Positions 1-13,700 of a DNA stretch of 64,000 nt are shown here, piece after piece (the first letter of the stretch is position 1; the number at the start of each line of letters is the position of its first letter). The stretch is from Proteromonas lacertae (lineage: Eukaryota > Sar > Bigyra > Opalinata > Proteromonadidae): NCBI GenBank assembly GCA_002245135.1, contig NGBS01000885.1:62001-126000 (forward strand), read 5' to 3'. The notes beneath the pieces are model-generated. The model saw nothing but the letters and a program-made list of their open reading frames with translations, did not search any database and had not been told where the DNA came from. A program made the position numbers and the translations under genes.

Positions 1-1
1 G

Positions 2-229
2 TCAAGTTCAGATGATGATAGTGATTCTGATAGTGATTCTGACGATGATAAACCTAAAAAGAAACCAGCTAAAAAAGTACCAGCAAAGAAAGCACCAGCA
101 AAGAAGGGAAAAGTGCAAGTATCTGATGATGATTCTGATTCTGAAGATGAAAAACCTAGAAAGAAGCCAGTGAAGAAAGCACCACCTCCAAAGAAAGCTC
201 CAGCTAAGAAAGGTAAAGTACAAGTATCA

Positions 230-263
<34 letters not shown>

Positions 264-1363
264 CAGAGGATGAGAAACCAAAGAAGAAACCAGTAAAGAA
301 ACCACCACCAAAGAAAGGTAAAGTGCAAGTATCAGATGATGATGATGATTCTGATTCTGAAGATGAAAAGCCTAGAAAGAAGCCAGTGAAGAAAGCACCA
401 CCTCCAAAGAAAGCTCCAGCTAAGAAAGGTAAAGTACAAGTATCTGATGATGATGATGATGATGAAGATTCAGATGAAGATGAAAAGCCTAAAAAGAAAG
501 GAGGTAAGAAAGCAGCACCACCTCCAAAGAAAGTAAAGAAACCAGTTGTATCAGATGATGAGGAAGAAGAAGAAGAGGAGGAGGAAGAGGAAGAAGAAGT
601 AAAACCAAAGAAGAAAGGAGGAAAGAAAGCACCACCAGCACCAGCAGCAGATGATGATTTTGGATCTTCTGATTTTGGTGATTCAGATTTCAGTGCTTCA
701 CCAACACATGAAGCTTTAGAATCAAATCAATCATTTGGTTTTGATTCTCCTGCAGCAGCAGCACCAGCAGCTCCAGCTCAAGATATGTTTGGTGGAGGTG
801 GTGATATGATGATGGGTGGAAATGATATGATGTTGGGTGGAGGAGGTGATATGTTTGGAGGAGGAGGTGGTATGCAATCAGCTCCAGCTGCTCCTAGTGT
901 TGATGATATGTTCGGATCTGCTCCATCTGCACCAACTGGTGGTATGGGCGGAGGTATGGATGATATGTTTGGTGGAGGTGGTAGTAGTAGTAAGCCAGCT
1001 AAATCAATGGACTTTGATATGGGAGGTTTAGTAGATTTAGGATCATTAAGTTTGAATTCTGATGAACCACCACCAAAACCAAAACAACAACAACAACAAC
1101 AACAGCAACAACAACAACAACAGATGATGCCAGGTATGATGGGTGGAATGCAAGGAATGAACCCAATGATGGGTGGTGGTATGATGGGAGGAGGCATGCC
1201 AGGTATGAATCCAATGATGGGAGGTGGTATGCCTGGAATGAATCCTATGATGGGACAAATGGGAGGTATGGGAAGAGGAATGCCAGGAATGAACCCGATG
1301 ATGGGACAGATGGGTGGAATGCCACAACAACAACAACAAATGGGTGGTGCTGGCTTTTTCTAA
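2..1363 (+). CDS. C-terminal part of an acidic/basic-repeat and Gly-Met-Gln-rich protein, possibly an epsin-type adaptor (5' end outside window)
   Basis: The frame is open to the left edge, so the start lies outside the window. The visible part has an N-terminal series of about six repeats alternating Asp/Ser runs with Lys-Pro-Ala blocks (around KVQVSDDD and KKPVKKAPPPKK), then DFGSSDFGDSDFSAS, Gly-Met-rich DMFGGGG repeats, the segment GLVDLGSLSLN, a Q13 run and MPGMNPMMGG repeats to the TAA stop. FG/DFSAS and DLGSLSL segments resemble clathrin-adaptor-binding tails of epsin/EpsinR proteins; this is inference because no ENTH domain is in view. The Asp/Lys-Pro repeats could also suit a nucleolar or chromatin protein. 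Coding DNA is itself repetitive (GAT and CCA/AAG units), so the repeat number is prone to change. Confidence 0.5.
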
Positions 1364-1500
1364 ATTGTAGAAATATGTAATTACGATTTAATACTCCATA
1401 AAATTTATTGTGTAATATTATACAGCTTATATATATTTAAGTTTTATTATTTGTTTGTTGGAATGATTTAAACACTTTTTAATAATAATTAAGAATTAAA

Positions 1501-2184
1501 TTAAATATTTTTACCTACTTGAATTGTCCTGTTTATTTGACAAAGTAAATGTTTATTAGTCTGTATCATCATTTGAATTTTTGCATTTAACTGTTCAGCT
1601 TGATGAAAACAAGCTGATGATTCTTTTTTAAAATGTTCTTTTTCTTTCTATATAATATATTATATTTATATATTATACTGTTAATGCTTGATAATCTAAT
1701 CGAAGATGTTGCAGTTTTATTCTATTGTCATGTAAAAGAGATTTTTCTTTAGATAATTGGTTGTGAATGTTGTTTATATTTTTTTGTAAGAATAATACTC
1801 TTTTTGATTCCTATGACAACTTAATAGATGACTGAAATAAATACATCGGCTAAATCAGTTTTTACTTTTTCTTTCTCTTTTTCTATTGAATTTAGTTGTT
1901 CTTTCATTTCATCATATATTGATAAAATCGATAAATTATCTTTATGCCTAATATAATTTATTATTGAAGTGTATTATACAACACTTCTAATTTTGACCTG
2001 TAAGCTTCATTTCCTAAACGATATGCCTTTTCTTTATTTTTTAATTCTTGAATCAGATCTTGAAAATCTGATTTAAACTTCTTCTCAAGATCAAGATCCT
2101 ATAACTATTATGTTCTATTTATACAGCACTATATTCGTTGTATTTTGTTCCCATATGAATTATTTCCGCTTTATCGATGTTCAT
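1501..2184 (-). CDS. Coiled-coil protein, 186 aa, five exons
   Basis: A gene hidden by four small introns. Exons on the minus strand are 2184-2125, 2098-1980, 1947-1845, 1810-1679 and 1647-1501; introns (26, 32, 34 and 31 nt) all begin GTAT and end AG, and the frame closes exactly at 561 nt. The protein starts MNIDKAEIIHMGTKYNEYSA and is then almost entirely Lys/Glu/Gln-rich heptad-like sequence without a signal peptide or membrane segment. The stretch IKLQHLRLDYQALTKEKEHF is faintly reminiscent of the C-terminus of IFT20, but coiled coils resemble one another and I do not assign it. It converges tail to tail with the preceding gene and has a TCGTTTT element about 60 nt upstream of its ATG. 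Confidence 0.7.
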
Positions 2185-3041
2185 TAGTATTATTCAGAAT
2201 TTAAAATTTAAAAAATAACAAGCTTTTGTTTGAATTAACAAAAAACGACTTATGAAGAGATAATGCAACATACAATATGTCAGATTAACAATTAATGGAA
2301 GGGTATTACAAAAATGTTGAAACATAGAAATATCTAAAATTGAATATATAATTTCAATTTTACTGTTTCATAAAATTCTGAGCTAACAATTGTTATTCAA
2401 ACACATTTGCAATATTGATTTACAAAATTCAAGTCAAACATGTATAAAATAGAATTACATCGGAATAGAAAACTAATATCATCATGATACCAACCACTAC
2501 ATAATATACTCATTTTCTACTTATATTCTACATAACATAATAAATATAATAAATTTCAAATTAGCATCATTTTCATAAAATATACTCAGAATATCATAAA
2601 TATATGCTTTTTATAACAACACAATTACATTATAAAAATATATCATTCTATACATTCCAGTTGATAAACAGTACTGACAATAAAATAATTTGGTTTTTTA
2701 AGATTTTTATTAATTCAATGGTGTTATAAAATAATTATTTGTATTTGTACTAACAGAAACTTGAGGTATATATGATTGGTACAGCTAATAAGTAGTAGGA
2801 TTCATATATTTTATATATTTTCATGGCAGTATTTATATTGTATATGTTCTCTCAAGTGTACCTTTATTATTTATCGCTCAAATACCCTTCTTTATGGTAT
2901 AATAAAAACATCTATCAAGCAAAAAGATCTGGCTTGAGATCCAAAATTTAAGGGGGTCAGTTCTTAAAATCCAAATTAAATAGGGAATAAGTATATGATC
3001 CAGAAAAAGATAGATACTTATCTTTGAAGTATATTTTAAAG
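2185..3041. other. Divergent intergenic region, no gene seen
   Basis: About 860 nt between the divergent coiled-coil gene and the receptor gene. It is very AT-rich, with stops in all frames and no splice-joined coding chain that I could build. A G-run (AAGGGGGTCAG near 2950) is the only GC-rich island; I see no tRNA fold there. It presumably holds both promoters. Confidence 0.5.
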
Positions 3042-6000
3042 ATGATAGTCTGGGTTTTAAGTTTATTAATTGCATCAAGTATATATATTTGCCATAATTT
3101 ACTATACTGTAGGTATTGCTTCAGCCCCTCGTTGTGAAATTGATCGAGGTTACGTAGAGATGAACGTAGGTGAAACTATATCACTACGTTTCACATGTTC
3201 AATAGTTCCAACTCAGGTAGATGTATCACCTTTATTACCAGCTGGTATTAACAGAGATCTTAACGGTATTACTGGTAGTGCTCAAAGTCCATTGACTAAT
3301 ACTACTTATACTGTGTATTTCATTAATTCTGATGGATCTACATACAGACAATTCTCATTATTGGGTATAATTTAAACAATTATATTTTAAAAATAGTTTG
3401 GGGTACTGTTGGTGAATGTAGTTATGGTTTAGGAGATCGTAATCCAGTTGTAAGCTTTATGGTAGGTATGAGAAGTGCATTAAAACCACCAGAGTGTGAT
3501 GTTGATGTAAAATCATTCGAAATTACTAGATTACCAGCAGGATTATCAATTGATTCAAGAACTGGTGTAATATCTGGTGTTGCCACAGCAGTAGCTGCAG
3601 AAAAGACATATATTGTAAGTGCAACAAATCCTTCAATGAGAACACCATTAGATTTTGTAATTAGAATCAGAGTTATTGCAAAATTACAGGAAAATATGAA
3701 CAATGGTTTATTCTTACAATTTACAAAGGATAAAACAGCTTATGTTTGTCCATCAATAGCAGAATATCCATTAGAATGGAATAAATTCGATACAGAGTTT
3801 GAATATTTAACATCCAGAGTGAATGGATTTGGTGATTTAAAATCTGGAAAATGGTCACCAACTTCAGTTTCTAATTATTATTATACACGTTTAACTACTT
3901 TCTTAAGAGTACCATTGGCTGGTGTATATAACTTCACTGTAACTGGTGATGATTGTCTTGGTGTATTTATTGATGATTTTACTAAGCCAATATCAGTAGT
4001 TGAGAAAACTACTGATACTGTTAAATTTGGAATGACATTAACACCTGGTTTACATCAGTTAGGTATTTTACATGAGAATAAAGAAGGAAATGCAACTATT
4101 CAATTATATTGGAGAAATCAAGCATTAGGAATTAATAAAGATACATTGATTGCAAATGAATATCTATTTATTGCTGATGAACCAATTCAATTCTTCACAT
4201 ATTCATCTAATGATATTATATTACGTGTAGGTAGTTCAACAACCTATTATCCTCGTGTATCTGGTACAGTTTCTAAGTATTCAATATTACCAGAAAAATT
4301 ACCAGTTGGTTTAAGATTTGATACAGCTTCTGGTCAATTATCAGGAGCTCCAACAACAGCAATGAAAAGAACCAATTTCACTATTACAGCTGAGAATAAG
4401 ATGGGTAAAGTAGATTATACTTTATGGATTACTATTGCTGATATTAATATTGAATCAATGGCTCCAGGAATTGTTGCAACTTATATGAAATCATCAGTAA
4501 TATTAGGTTGTAGAAATGGTGTTGATCCAGATACAGTTAATTATTATACTCAAGGATTTGTTAAAGTAGCTGAGAATTGCAGTTATCCACCAATGGTAGG
4601 TATTAGACCAGGTTTGACTAAAGAATATTACACTAATTATGCTATTAGTTCAAAAGGTTATCTTAATATTCCAGCTGATGGTCAATATCAGATTTATGTA
4701 GAAGGTTATTATACTGCTGATTATCTTACTGTTGGTACTAAGTCTGTAAATAATTCTGATGCAGGTTGTGTAGCAACTCAACGTAATAATGTGAATGGTA
4801 AATTCCAAAAAGGACCAAATTACCTTTGGGTATTAGCTACTCGTAATGATATTAAAGAAACTAATAATTTACCATCTGGTGTAAGATTATATTGGGCTGG
4901 TGGTCCAACTAATATGGAAATTCAGGAAGTACCTAGTTCAGCATTCTATCATATACCAACTCGTTCATTCTATTATACTGAAGCTACAACTAGTTACACT
5001 TATAATGTAGAAATTACTCCAAATAAGCCAAGTTTATATATGGGTAGTTTAGATGGATATACATTCAAAACTAATCCATCATTACCATCAGGTTTATTTT
5101 TAGATCCTGAAACAGGTATTATTACAGGTACTCCAGCTGTTTCTCAATCATTAAGAACTGAATATACAATTACTGCTAAACCATCAAATTCAAGAGATTC
5201 TACTTACACAACTGTTGTATCTATTGAAATTAACTCTGCTGATCCTCCAACTGATTTTATTTATAGAGAAGGTAAATCAGATGGACAAGTTGTTACTTCT
5301 GTTGATGGTAGAATTGGTGTAGCTATTACTAAATTAGTTCCTACAATTACCTTAATTGGTGATATTGGTGCAAGATTTACTTGTGATCCTCCAGTTCCAT
5401 CTGGTTTATTATTGAATGAATCAACTGGTGAAGTTACTGGTACTCCAACTGAAACTGCTAAAGATTTAGTTGTGACATTCTATGCTACTCAAGTTGGTGC
5501 TCCAGTACAATATTCTATTACATTTAATATTCAAAGTTGTCAATTGGAAGATAAGAGTGAAGGTAAGTTACTTGAATGGTGGATTTACACCGAACAAACT
5601 CCAGTAAGTGCATCTGTTTATTTAAATAATGAATTAGTTATAAATTACCCAACTCCACCAGCTAATTCATATAGATCTGGTACTAAATGTGTTGCTACAA
5701 TGGATGAATTAAAAGTGGAAGTTAATTCAACTGCTAAATATGGTCCACAATATTATATTTTTGGTGAAGGTCGTGCTTTAATTGCTTATGATAAATTAGA
5801 TGATGGTGGTGATTCAAGATCAACAACTGTTAAAGGTGGTCCAACATCAGGTGGTGTTACATTCAGTTATAATAATGGAAATGAAATCAATATAATGAGT
5901 AATATGTATTTCAGAATGCCTCCAGTTATTAAGAATTTCCAACCTGTTGTTAGTTTCTCAATATCACCAACACCAGAAAATGGTGTAAGATTCAATACAA

Positions 6001-8210
6001 CCACTGGTTTAATTAATGGTATATTCAGTTCAGTTGGAACAAAGACATTTACAATCACAGCAACACCAAAATCAGGTTCATCTGGAACAACAACTGTTAC
6101 ATTCAAAATAGGCAATTGTCCATCTGATCATGCTTCATTCTATGTTTCTATATATGGTAGTATTAATGCTAATCAATTGAATATTAGATTAAGAAGACAA
6201 GATGATGATACTGGTAAATATTTATTGAATTATGAAGGTTTACCAAAATTCAAACAACAAAAATGGACATTCTGTGAACCAATTGGTACATTTGAATTAA
6301 CCACTGGTAAAAAACCTTGGACTGATGCTTCATATGTGTCTGTTGCATTATCACAAGGTTATGAATTAATTTACTTCAAACATACAACTAACGAATATTT
6401 CACTCAAACATTTACATTAAATAATGATGTATCACCTACTTCAGAATGGTCATATAAAGATAGTTATGAATCTGGTTGGAATACTCTTTCATATAATGAT
6501 GATAGTTGGAGTAAAGCTCAACCTGGTTCATTCCCAGGTAGATCAGGAACTACAAGATATTACAGAATTAAATTCAGTACAACAACTAAATTATCAAATA
6601 TTGCTATATTTGTATCTTCATTTACATATGATGCTGGTGTTATTGCTTATTTAAATGGTGTACAATTCTTAAAACGTAATTTACCTGCTCAAGTTGATTC
6701 AAATACAGTAGCTTCACAATTGTTAGCTGAAATTAAAGGACATAGAGCAAGTGGTCCAGTTAGTTTATTACAGGCAGAAAACGTATTAGCAATTGAAACA
6801 CATAAAGCTGAATCATCATTAGCAGATGATCCATTCTCTGGATTCTTAGAATTATTACCAGCAAGTGGAAGTGATGGATGTTTAGTAAGAACAACAAACA
6901 AAATGTCTACAGCTGCTCAATTACAAATAACAGATGCTGATTCTTCTCCACAACAATTGACTGATGGTGATGCATCTACACGTTACAGAGTTAAATTAAA
7001 TGAAGGTGAAAAAGGAACATGGGTTGATTTCTTGTTTGATGATGATGGTGCTGAATATTTCAATAGTTATTATGTAACAAGTTCAAATACTGTAAGAACA
7101 GAAGATCCATTATCTTGGGAAGTATATGGTACATCAGATAGTGGTAAGACATGGTCATTAATTCATACAGTTTCAAATAACTTCTTCAGTAGTAATAATC
7201 AATTAAAGAACTTCTATTTAGCAACTTCAACATATCAAAACTATGATGGTTATAGATGGAAAATCTTAAATCATGGATCACAAGATGAAACTGGTACTGG
7301 TTACTTTAGTGCAGCAGATTTCGTAGTTCGAACATGTAATTCAAAATATTGTCCAAGTTTAGATGATTGGGATGCTTGTCCAATGGGTCAAACTGTTACT
7401 CAAGCCTGTCCTCAATTTTATAAAGGTGAAAGACAGAGAACATGTTATGATATGGATGGTGAACCACAATGGGGTCCAGATCCAGGTATGGGTGCTTGTG
7501 AACAAAATGAACCAACTAGCTTCACATTAGAAAATAAACATGTAATTGCTTATGAAGGTTTTGCAGTTAAATCATATACTGCTATTTGTCAAGGAGCTGG
7601 TTTATTCTATGAAATCTATCCAGCTTCTAGTTTACCAAATGGTGTATTATTCAATACAAAGACAGGTGAATTAGCTGGTGTTCCAAGAGGAGGTGATAGA
7701 GATGTAAATAAAACTATTAATATAAACTGTGGAAATGATAAATCTGATTTAATTGAAACATTTACAATTATGTATGTAAGACCAACTTGTCCAGCAATCG
7801 CTGGTTATCCAGAAACAACTCAAGGTTTAATAGCTAAGAGAACATGCAGTAGTGGTGCTGGTTTTATATCTCGTAAATGTTCAGATGGTACTGAACCAGT
7901 ATGGAATCCAGAAGAAGATCATTGTGAAACAGTAACAAATATAGTGAAAGAAAATGATACTGCAATTATCGTAGTTTCTGTAATAGCATTGGTTGTTATT
8001 ACCATAGTGTTTTTCACTTGCTTCTACTTGAGATGCATTAAAGGAAGTCTTAATAAACAGAAACACGCTCGTGCTCTTGGTGGTCCAAAACATCATCGTC
8101 CTCAAACAACAATCCATGATGAAGGTAGTGCAGTTGATTCTAGTGGTGTAAGAGTAGATGGAGGTAATGGTGAAGTGAAAGATGTTGCAAATGATGGAGT
8201 AAGAGTTTAA
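3042..8210 (+). CDS. Single-pass surface receptor with PA14 and putative-Ig (He_PIG) repeats, 1,700 aa
   Basis: Exons 3042-3078, 3113-3364 and 3397-8210. The first ATG gives a clean signal peptide (MIVWVLSLLIASSIASA) only after splicing the 34-nt intron. He_PIG-type repeats of the form LPxGLxxDxxTGxIxGxP lie near residues 143, 397, 658, 762, 956 and 1508. A PA14-like segment (about 195-355, with GVYNFTVTGDDCLGVFIDD) and a second one (about 495-610) alternate with them. Two Cys-rich modules with CxxG...RTC...W...C spacing, like HormR/sushi modules, precede a membrane segment (about 1617-1640, IIVVSVIALVVITIVFFTCF) and a basic 60-residue tail. PA14 and putative-Ig domains usually bind glycans or proteins, so adhesion or recognition is a reasonable inference; no ligand can be named. 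Confidence 0.85.
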
Positions 8211-8400
8211 AAATATAATAATTATGAAAGAAATTATTTTACAAGTATTATATACAAATATTTTGTTTTGTTTTTATGGGGGAAAATGTTATTATTCAAT
8301 ATTGTAGATATAAGCTAGATTTATAGATAAAATGATTTTTTAAATATTTGGGTATTCGAAATATTTTCAAAAACCAATGTATAACCGTTTTTAAAAAACA

Positions 8401-10726
8401 ATGATATACTCAGATAAGTATGTAATTAATGTACATTTATATGGTTGCGAGTTAGAATTAGACAAAATAGATCTGATTAAAAGTCAATTTAGTTGCCGAA
8501 TCCGATATTTAAGTGAAGTTTTGCTCAGTGATGTTGTTCGATGTAGTAATGGTAGATGTTGTATATCTATTATTTTTTAGTAATTATTTATAAATAGTAT
8601 GGGATGATATATTCACTATTCCAATGAATGAAGCAAATTTTGAGACTTTTATTGAATTAGAGTTATTATTAAATAAATCAATGTCCACAAGTTCAGTTAT
8701 TGGTAGTACAAAGTTCCCTTTAGCTTCTATTAGTGAAGGTGATATATTTGACGATTTTATAGAGTTATTAAACAATGAAAATAGTTATATAGGTCGAATA
8801 AAGATAAAAATGGAAATAGAATCACCACTTAGTCTATACAACGAAATATCCAAAAACGATTCAATAATACCACCAGAATATATTGTATTATATATCGACA
8901 AAGGTGAACGAATAATAGAAAAGCAATTATTTGGAAATCAAGAAGTATTTATAACAATCAAATTTCACGATAATGAGTATGAAACAAGGGAAATGTTAAG
9001 TAATAACGTCACAAACCCAGAATGGAAGGCTCGATTCGTCTTAAACATTCCGTTGAACGCCTATAATTTTATTGATGATTTCATAATCTTCGAATTATCA
9101 ACATGCAATATTATTGGACCAACTACTTTAGGATCATTCAAGCTTCCTATCAAGCCTTATATTGATGGTTTATTATATAATGAAGAAATAATAATACGAA
9201 ATAAAGAAGGTAAAATGAATGGTAAAATATATATTCGATTACAATGTATGTATAAAAAAACAGGAAAAATCAATCAAATATACAGAGAAGGCAATAAACA
9301 TATAAAATGTAATAATTTATGTGATTTCTTAGGTGAGAGTTTAGAATATATAATCAATTGTAAAGATATATATTTAAGCCATAATAATAATAATGAAGAA
9401 GATAAAATGGATATCAGTGAATTAAGTAAAATAATTAGTGAGTTAGAGATTGATAAACCTAAAATTATTGAATATAGAGGTAATACTAAAGAATTATCAT
9501 TTAAAGAATTCTTATTATGGTTTACTCAACTATCTATTATAGTATATAAATATATAAATATATATAAATATTATTAATAGAATAATACAAAAATTCCATT
9601 ACTTAAACAACAACTTCCAACAGAAGTTAAATGTATTAACTGTCAAAATGTATAGATTATTATTTATTTATTAATAATAATTATATATATGTTAAAATAG
9701 ATGACAACTATCTCACCTGATTCTTTATCTCAACACTGCAACAACTGTAATTCAATCATTTACAATCCAATAATGATATTAAGTCAAACATATTTAGATA
9801 TATCTCTAGATCAAGGTTCTTTAATAACATGTCATAATCTATTAGATGAATGGTTTAAAACTATTGATACTTCTAACACTGGTTTTATGGATTCATTTGA
9901 TGGTATAAGATTATTTACAGCACTTAATTTCCAACATCCAAATCAATGTTGGAAAGAATTAATAAAACACAGTAAAGATGAAAATATGATAAATAAAAAG
10001 GAATGGATTAATTATATGTATAAAATATTACCAAAAGATGAAACATTATATTTTCCAAACGATGAAACAATGAGAACAATTCGTAGAGAAATAAATAAAT
10101 GCAAAAGACTGTTAGGAAGATGGAAATGTAATAATTGCAATAATTTGAACTATTACAGTGGATTTATATGTGGAAAATGTGATAATAGCAATATTCATAT
10201 CCCTCATAATGTTGGTATATCATTTGAAGGAAAACTAAATACAAATAAACCAGATGTTGGAGTTTTATGGATAAAAATAGTATTGAGATTAGATAATAAG
10301 ATGTATCATGGCGAATATCAATGTAGAACTATCAATGAGAATGAATTTACTACTCATTCTATTGGTGTGATAGGATATACGAATGAAAGCAATAATAATA
10401 TTTTATTGAAAATATATGATGGTGAAGAAAATGTGATTTTTATAAATGGAGTATTTGTTGGTAGTAATGGTTTTAAAATATGTTATAATGATTTGAATGA
10501 TTTGAGAGGTGATGGAACTTTACATTCTAATGAACGAGGTTTACCTGATAAGAATTACTCACTTGCTGGACATAAGTTAACAAGTTATACTAGCAATCGT
10601 AGTATCAATGATGATAATATGAATACGTCTCGTAATAGAAGAATGACTGTTGATGGAAGTGGTGTTAAGAGAGATGAATTTATGGGAAATAAGAACACAA
10701 GATCTGAATCTTGTATTTTTCAATAA
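8401..10726 (+). CDS. Tandem C2-domain protein with EF-hand and zinc-finger region, 732 aa
   Basis: Exons 8401-8560, 8598-9541, 9581-9649 and 9701-10726; the frame closes through all three introns. Residues 1-125 and about 145-275 look like two C2 domains (first with LWDDIFTIPM, second with NPEWKARFVLNIP). A short exon then carries CINCQN, followed by HCNNC, suggesting a split four-Cys/His zinc site. An EF-hand-like loop (DTSNTGFMDSFD) follows, then a RanBP2-type finger (WKCNNCNNLN...FICGKC), a possible beta-rich module and a Ser/Asn-rich tail. C2 plus EF-hand suggests calcium-dependent membrane binding, and RanBP2 fingers often bind RNA or ubiquitin; the joint role is unknown. CCGTTTTT lies 9 nt before the ATG. 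Confidence 0.8.
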
Positions 10727-10789
10727 TATTTTAATTGAAATGTTTTATTATTGCTTGTTTTGGTTGCTTTTTATGCTAATTGAGAATGA

Positions 10790-13700
10790 ATGATATTAAA
10801 AAACGGATATATTTTTCATACATTTTTAAAACTCAAAATCGTCTCAAATGAAAGCTATAATGAAGATATACTCTCAAAATTTGAAGTATTTAATATTATT
10901 CACTTTTTGTTTATACTACTAGATAAAAGAAAGAGTAGAAAAGAGTGTTAAAGAAGTAGATTTGGTAGTTCAAAACAAAAATGGTGTTAGAATGGTTAAG
11001 ATACTTGATGTATCTGGGATAAAAAAAGAGAAGATATTGAAATTCTATGAGAACAACTCCTTATTGTCAGATTGTTGTTCATCCTTTATTTTATCTTCTA
11101 AAGCTATTCAGCTGAGTAATGGAAGTGAATATATGGTACTGGAGAGAGCTTATTATGTACAAGATTTGGAAGAGATAATTCGTAATAAATCCTTTTCAAG
11201 TGAAGATATCTGTAGTGTGATAAGTAAAATATGTGAGATATTGATGATATTAAGTGAATATGATATAGTAATAAGCAATGCGAAGAGTTCCAATATAATA
11301 TATGAAAAAGATGGTGATGAAATAAAGCTATGTGATTTATGTTTGAATGAATTGAGAAAAGAAGAAGAAATGAGATTAAATGATATGTGTTTTAAATCTC
11401 CAGAAGAATTGAATGGGTTAGAATGTGATGAAAGAAGTGTGATTTGGTCAATTGGATGTATATTATATGAAATGATAAACAAGAAATTACCATTTAATGA
11501 AGATGAGAATATGAATAAAACAATGAATAATATTCTGAGATGTAAATATAGATTAGATATAGAACGTGATGATATGATGAAAGAGATGATAGAAAGAATG
11601 TTGAAAGTGAGGAGAGAAGATAGAATGAATTTAAAAGAGTTGAGAAAAGAAATGATTAAAATTAGTGAAATATTAAAAGATAAAGAAGATAATATGATGA
11701 TATGTGAAGAAAGAAAAGAGACGTTATATAATAATGATTATGAAGCAATTATGACACTTCGAATAATATTTCCGTCAGAGTATTATGTTGAAAGTAAAAT
11801 ATGGGAAAAAATTCGAGATGTTTTTATTCAATTATATAATAATAAAGCTGATGAAAGACTACTGTCAATTCTATTGATGATGAAACATTACAAAAAAGAT
11901 TATTCCATAAAAGATAAGTTAAAATTTCAAGTTCTTCACCAATGTAAAGAAAAAGAAAAAGAATGTTATTTGGATAAGATGATATTCAATGCTGATGGTA
12001 TAAAAATAAGTTGCATTTGTTTATGTGAAGAAGGAATGAAATATTTCTTCAGAATATTGAAACTAATCAATTCAACAAGACTTATATTTGATAATTCTAA
12101 TTATTTAGATAAAGTTGATATTCCAATCCTACATCAACCATTATTTGGATCCTTATTTTCACAACTATCAAATCTTGAGGAATTATATTTATACAGCTGT
12201 AGTTTTACTCGTCATTTTATTAAATCATTTGTTAAATCAATTCCATTAATGATTAAATTGAAATTTGTAGATTTTCATTGTATTTATTATTATTATTTTA
12301 TTATATATTTTGAAATAGCAAATCCAATTGGTCCAGCAGGATTCAAATTATTACTTCCTTATTTGCATTTATTAATCAACAAAGATAATGAATTGGATGT
12401 TTCTGAAATGAATCTAAATAACGAATCAATGATATTATTATCAGAAGAATTATATAAATATCCAAATCTTGAGAAAATAGACGTTAGACAAAACAAGAAT
12501 ATTCATTATATTGGATTAAAAGCCTTATTCTCAAAGTTTCCTATTTCAAAGATTAAATTTGATTTTAATAAAAGTAAAGAATTATTAATTGATAAAGATA
12601 TTCCAGAATTATTCAAATACATCATATTTTTTAATCTTAATGAATCAGAAATTGATGATGATTTTTTCAAATCATTCATTTCGTTAAGATCAAATGAATT
12701 AATTAAAATAGCAAGTTTAGATTTGAGTTGTATATATTGATATTCTTCTATTATTTAGATAATAAACTAACATATAAAAGTATGAAGTTATTGGTTAACA
12801 ATTTATCTCTTTTTTCAAGATATGTTCGTTTTGCATTGCATGGAAATGAAATAGGAGATGAAGGAATGAAAATATTATCTCCTCATTCATATTTATTAAT
12901 AAATGATGAAGGTTGTTTTAATATAATAAACTGCTCAAGTATTTTATTAACTATTTTTAATGTATAATAGAAATGGGATTATCTTCAATTGGATTGAAAT
13001 ATTTATTAGATAGTCTTAATAATAAAGATAACAGTAATAACAATGATGAAGTAGAAGAAGAAGAAGAAGAAGAAGAAGAAGAAGAAGAAGAAGAAGAAGA
13101 TGATGATGATGATAGTGATGATGATGATGATGATGAGCAAGAAGATTACGATAGTTGTGATGAAGCAATCAGATTACTTAATATAAGTGATAATAATATA
13201 GATTCAGAAGGAATAGAATATTTGATGAATTATTTGAATGATAGTTATGGAACTAAGCAGTTATTTGTTTATAGTATATTTAATCTTTTTTTTTTAAATT
13301 GTTTATTGAATAGATAATCCAATTGGTAATAATGGATTTAAATTATTATCAAATAAATTGAAAATGTTAAAAGATGACGGTAATATAAATCTGAGTAATA
13401 CATCAATTGATGATGAAAGTGTAGTATTATTAACAAATACATTAGATTCAATTAGAGATTGCAAAGAAATAGATCTGAAAGGAAATAATATCAGAATGAA
13501 TGGATTAAAATCCTTATGTTCAAAATCATTAGAAAAAGAAGAATATCCATTTATAAAAATGAAAAATCCTTTATGGACAAATGAAGAAGTGGAATATTAT
13601 TTGGATTATTGTGTTAAGAAGAAAAGAGGCTTTTATGGTAATAGAAGATTTGATTTTTCGAGTATAATAATAAGAAAATTTCTAATGATATAGATATGAA

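Noticed and set aside
778..1339. Long minus-strand and other-frame ORFs over the Gln/Met/Gly-rich 3' end
   Set aside because: They mirror CAA and GGT/ATG repeats of the plus-strand gene (poly-Cys, poly-Val products) and have no independent support.
2900..3000. GC-richer patch with a G5 run as a tRNA or other RNA gene
   Set aside because: No cloverleaf arms or box A/B could be drawn.
10962..12740. Active protein kinase in the pseudokinase-LRR genes
   Set aside because: The HRD aspartate, DFG glycine and glycine-rich loop are absent in all three copies.
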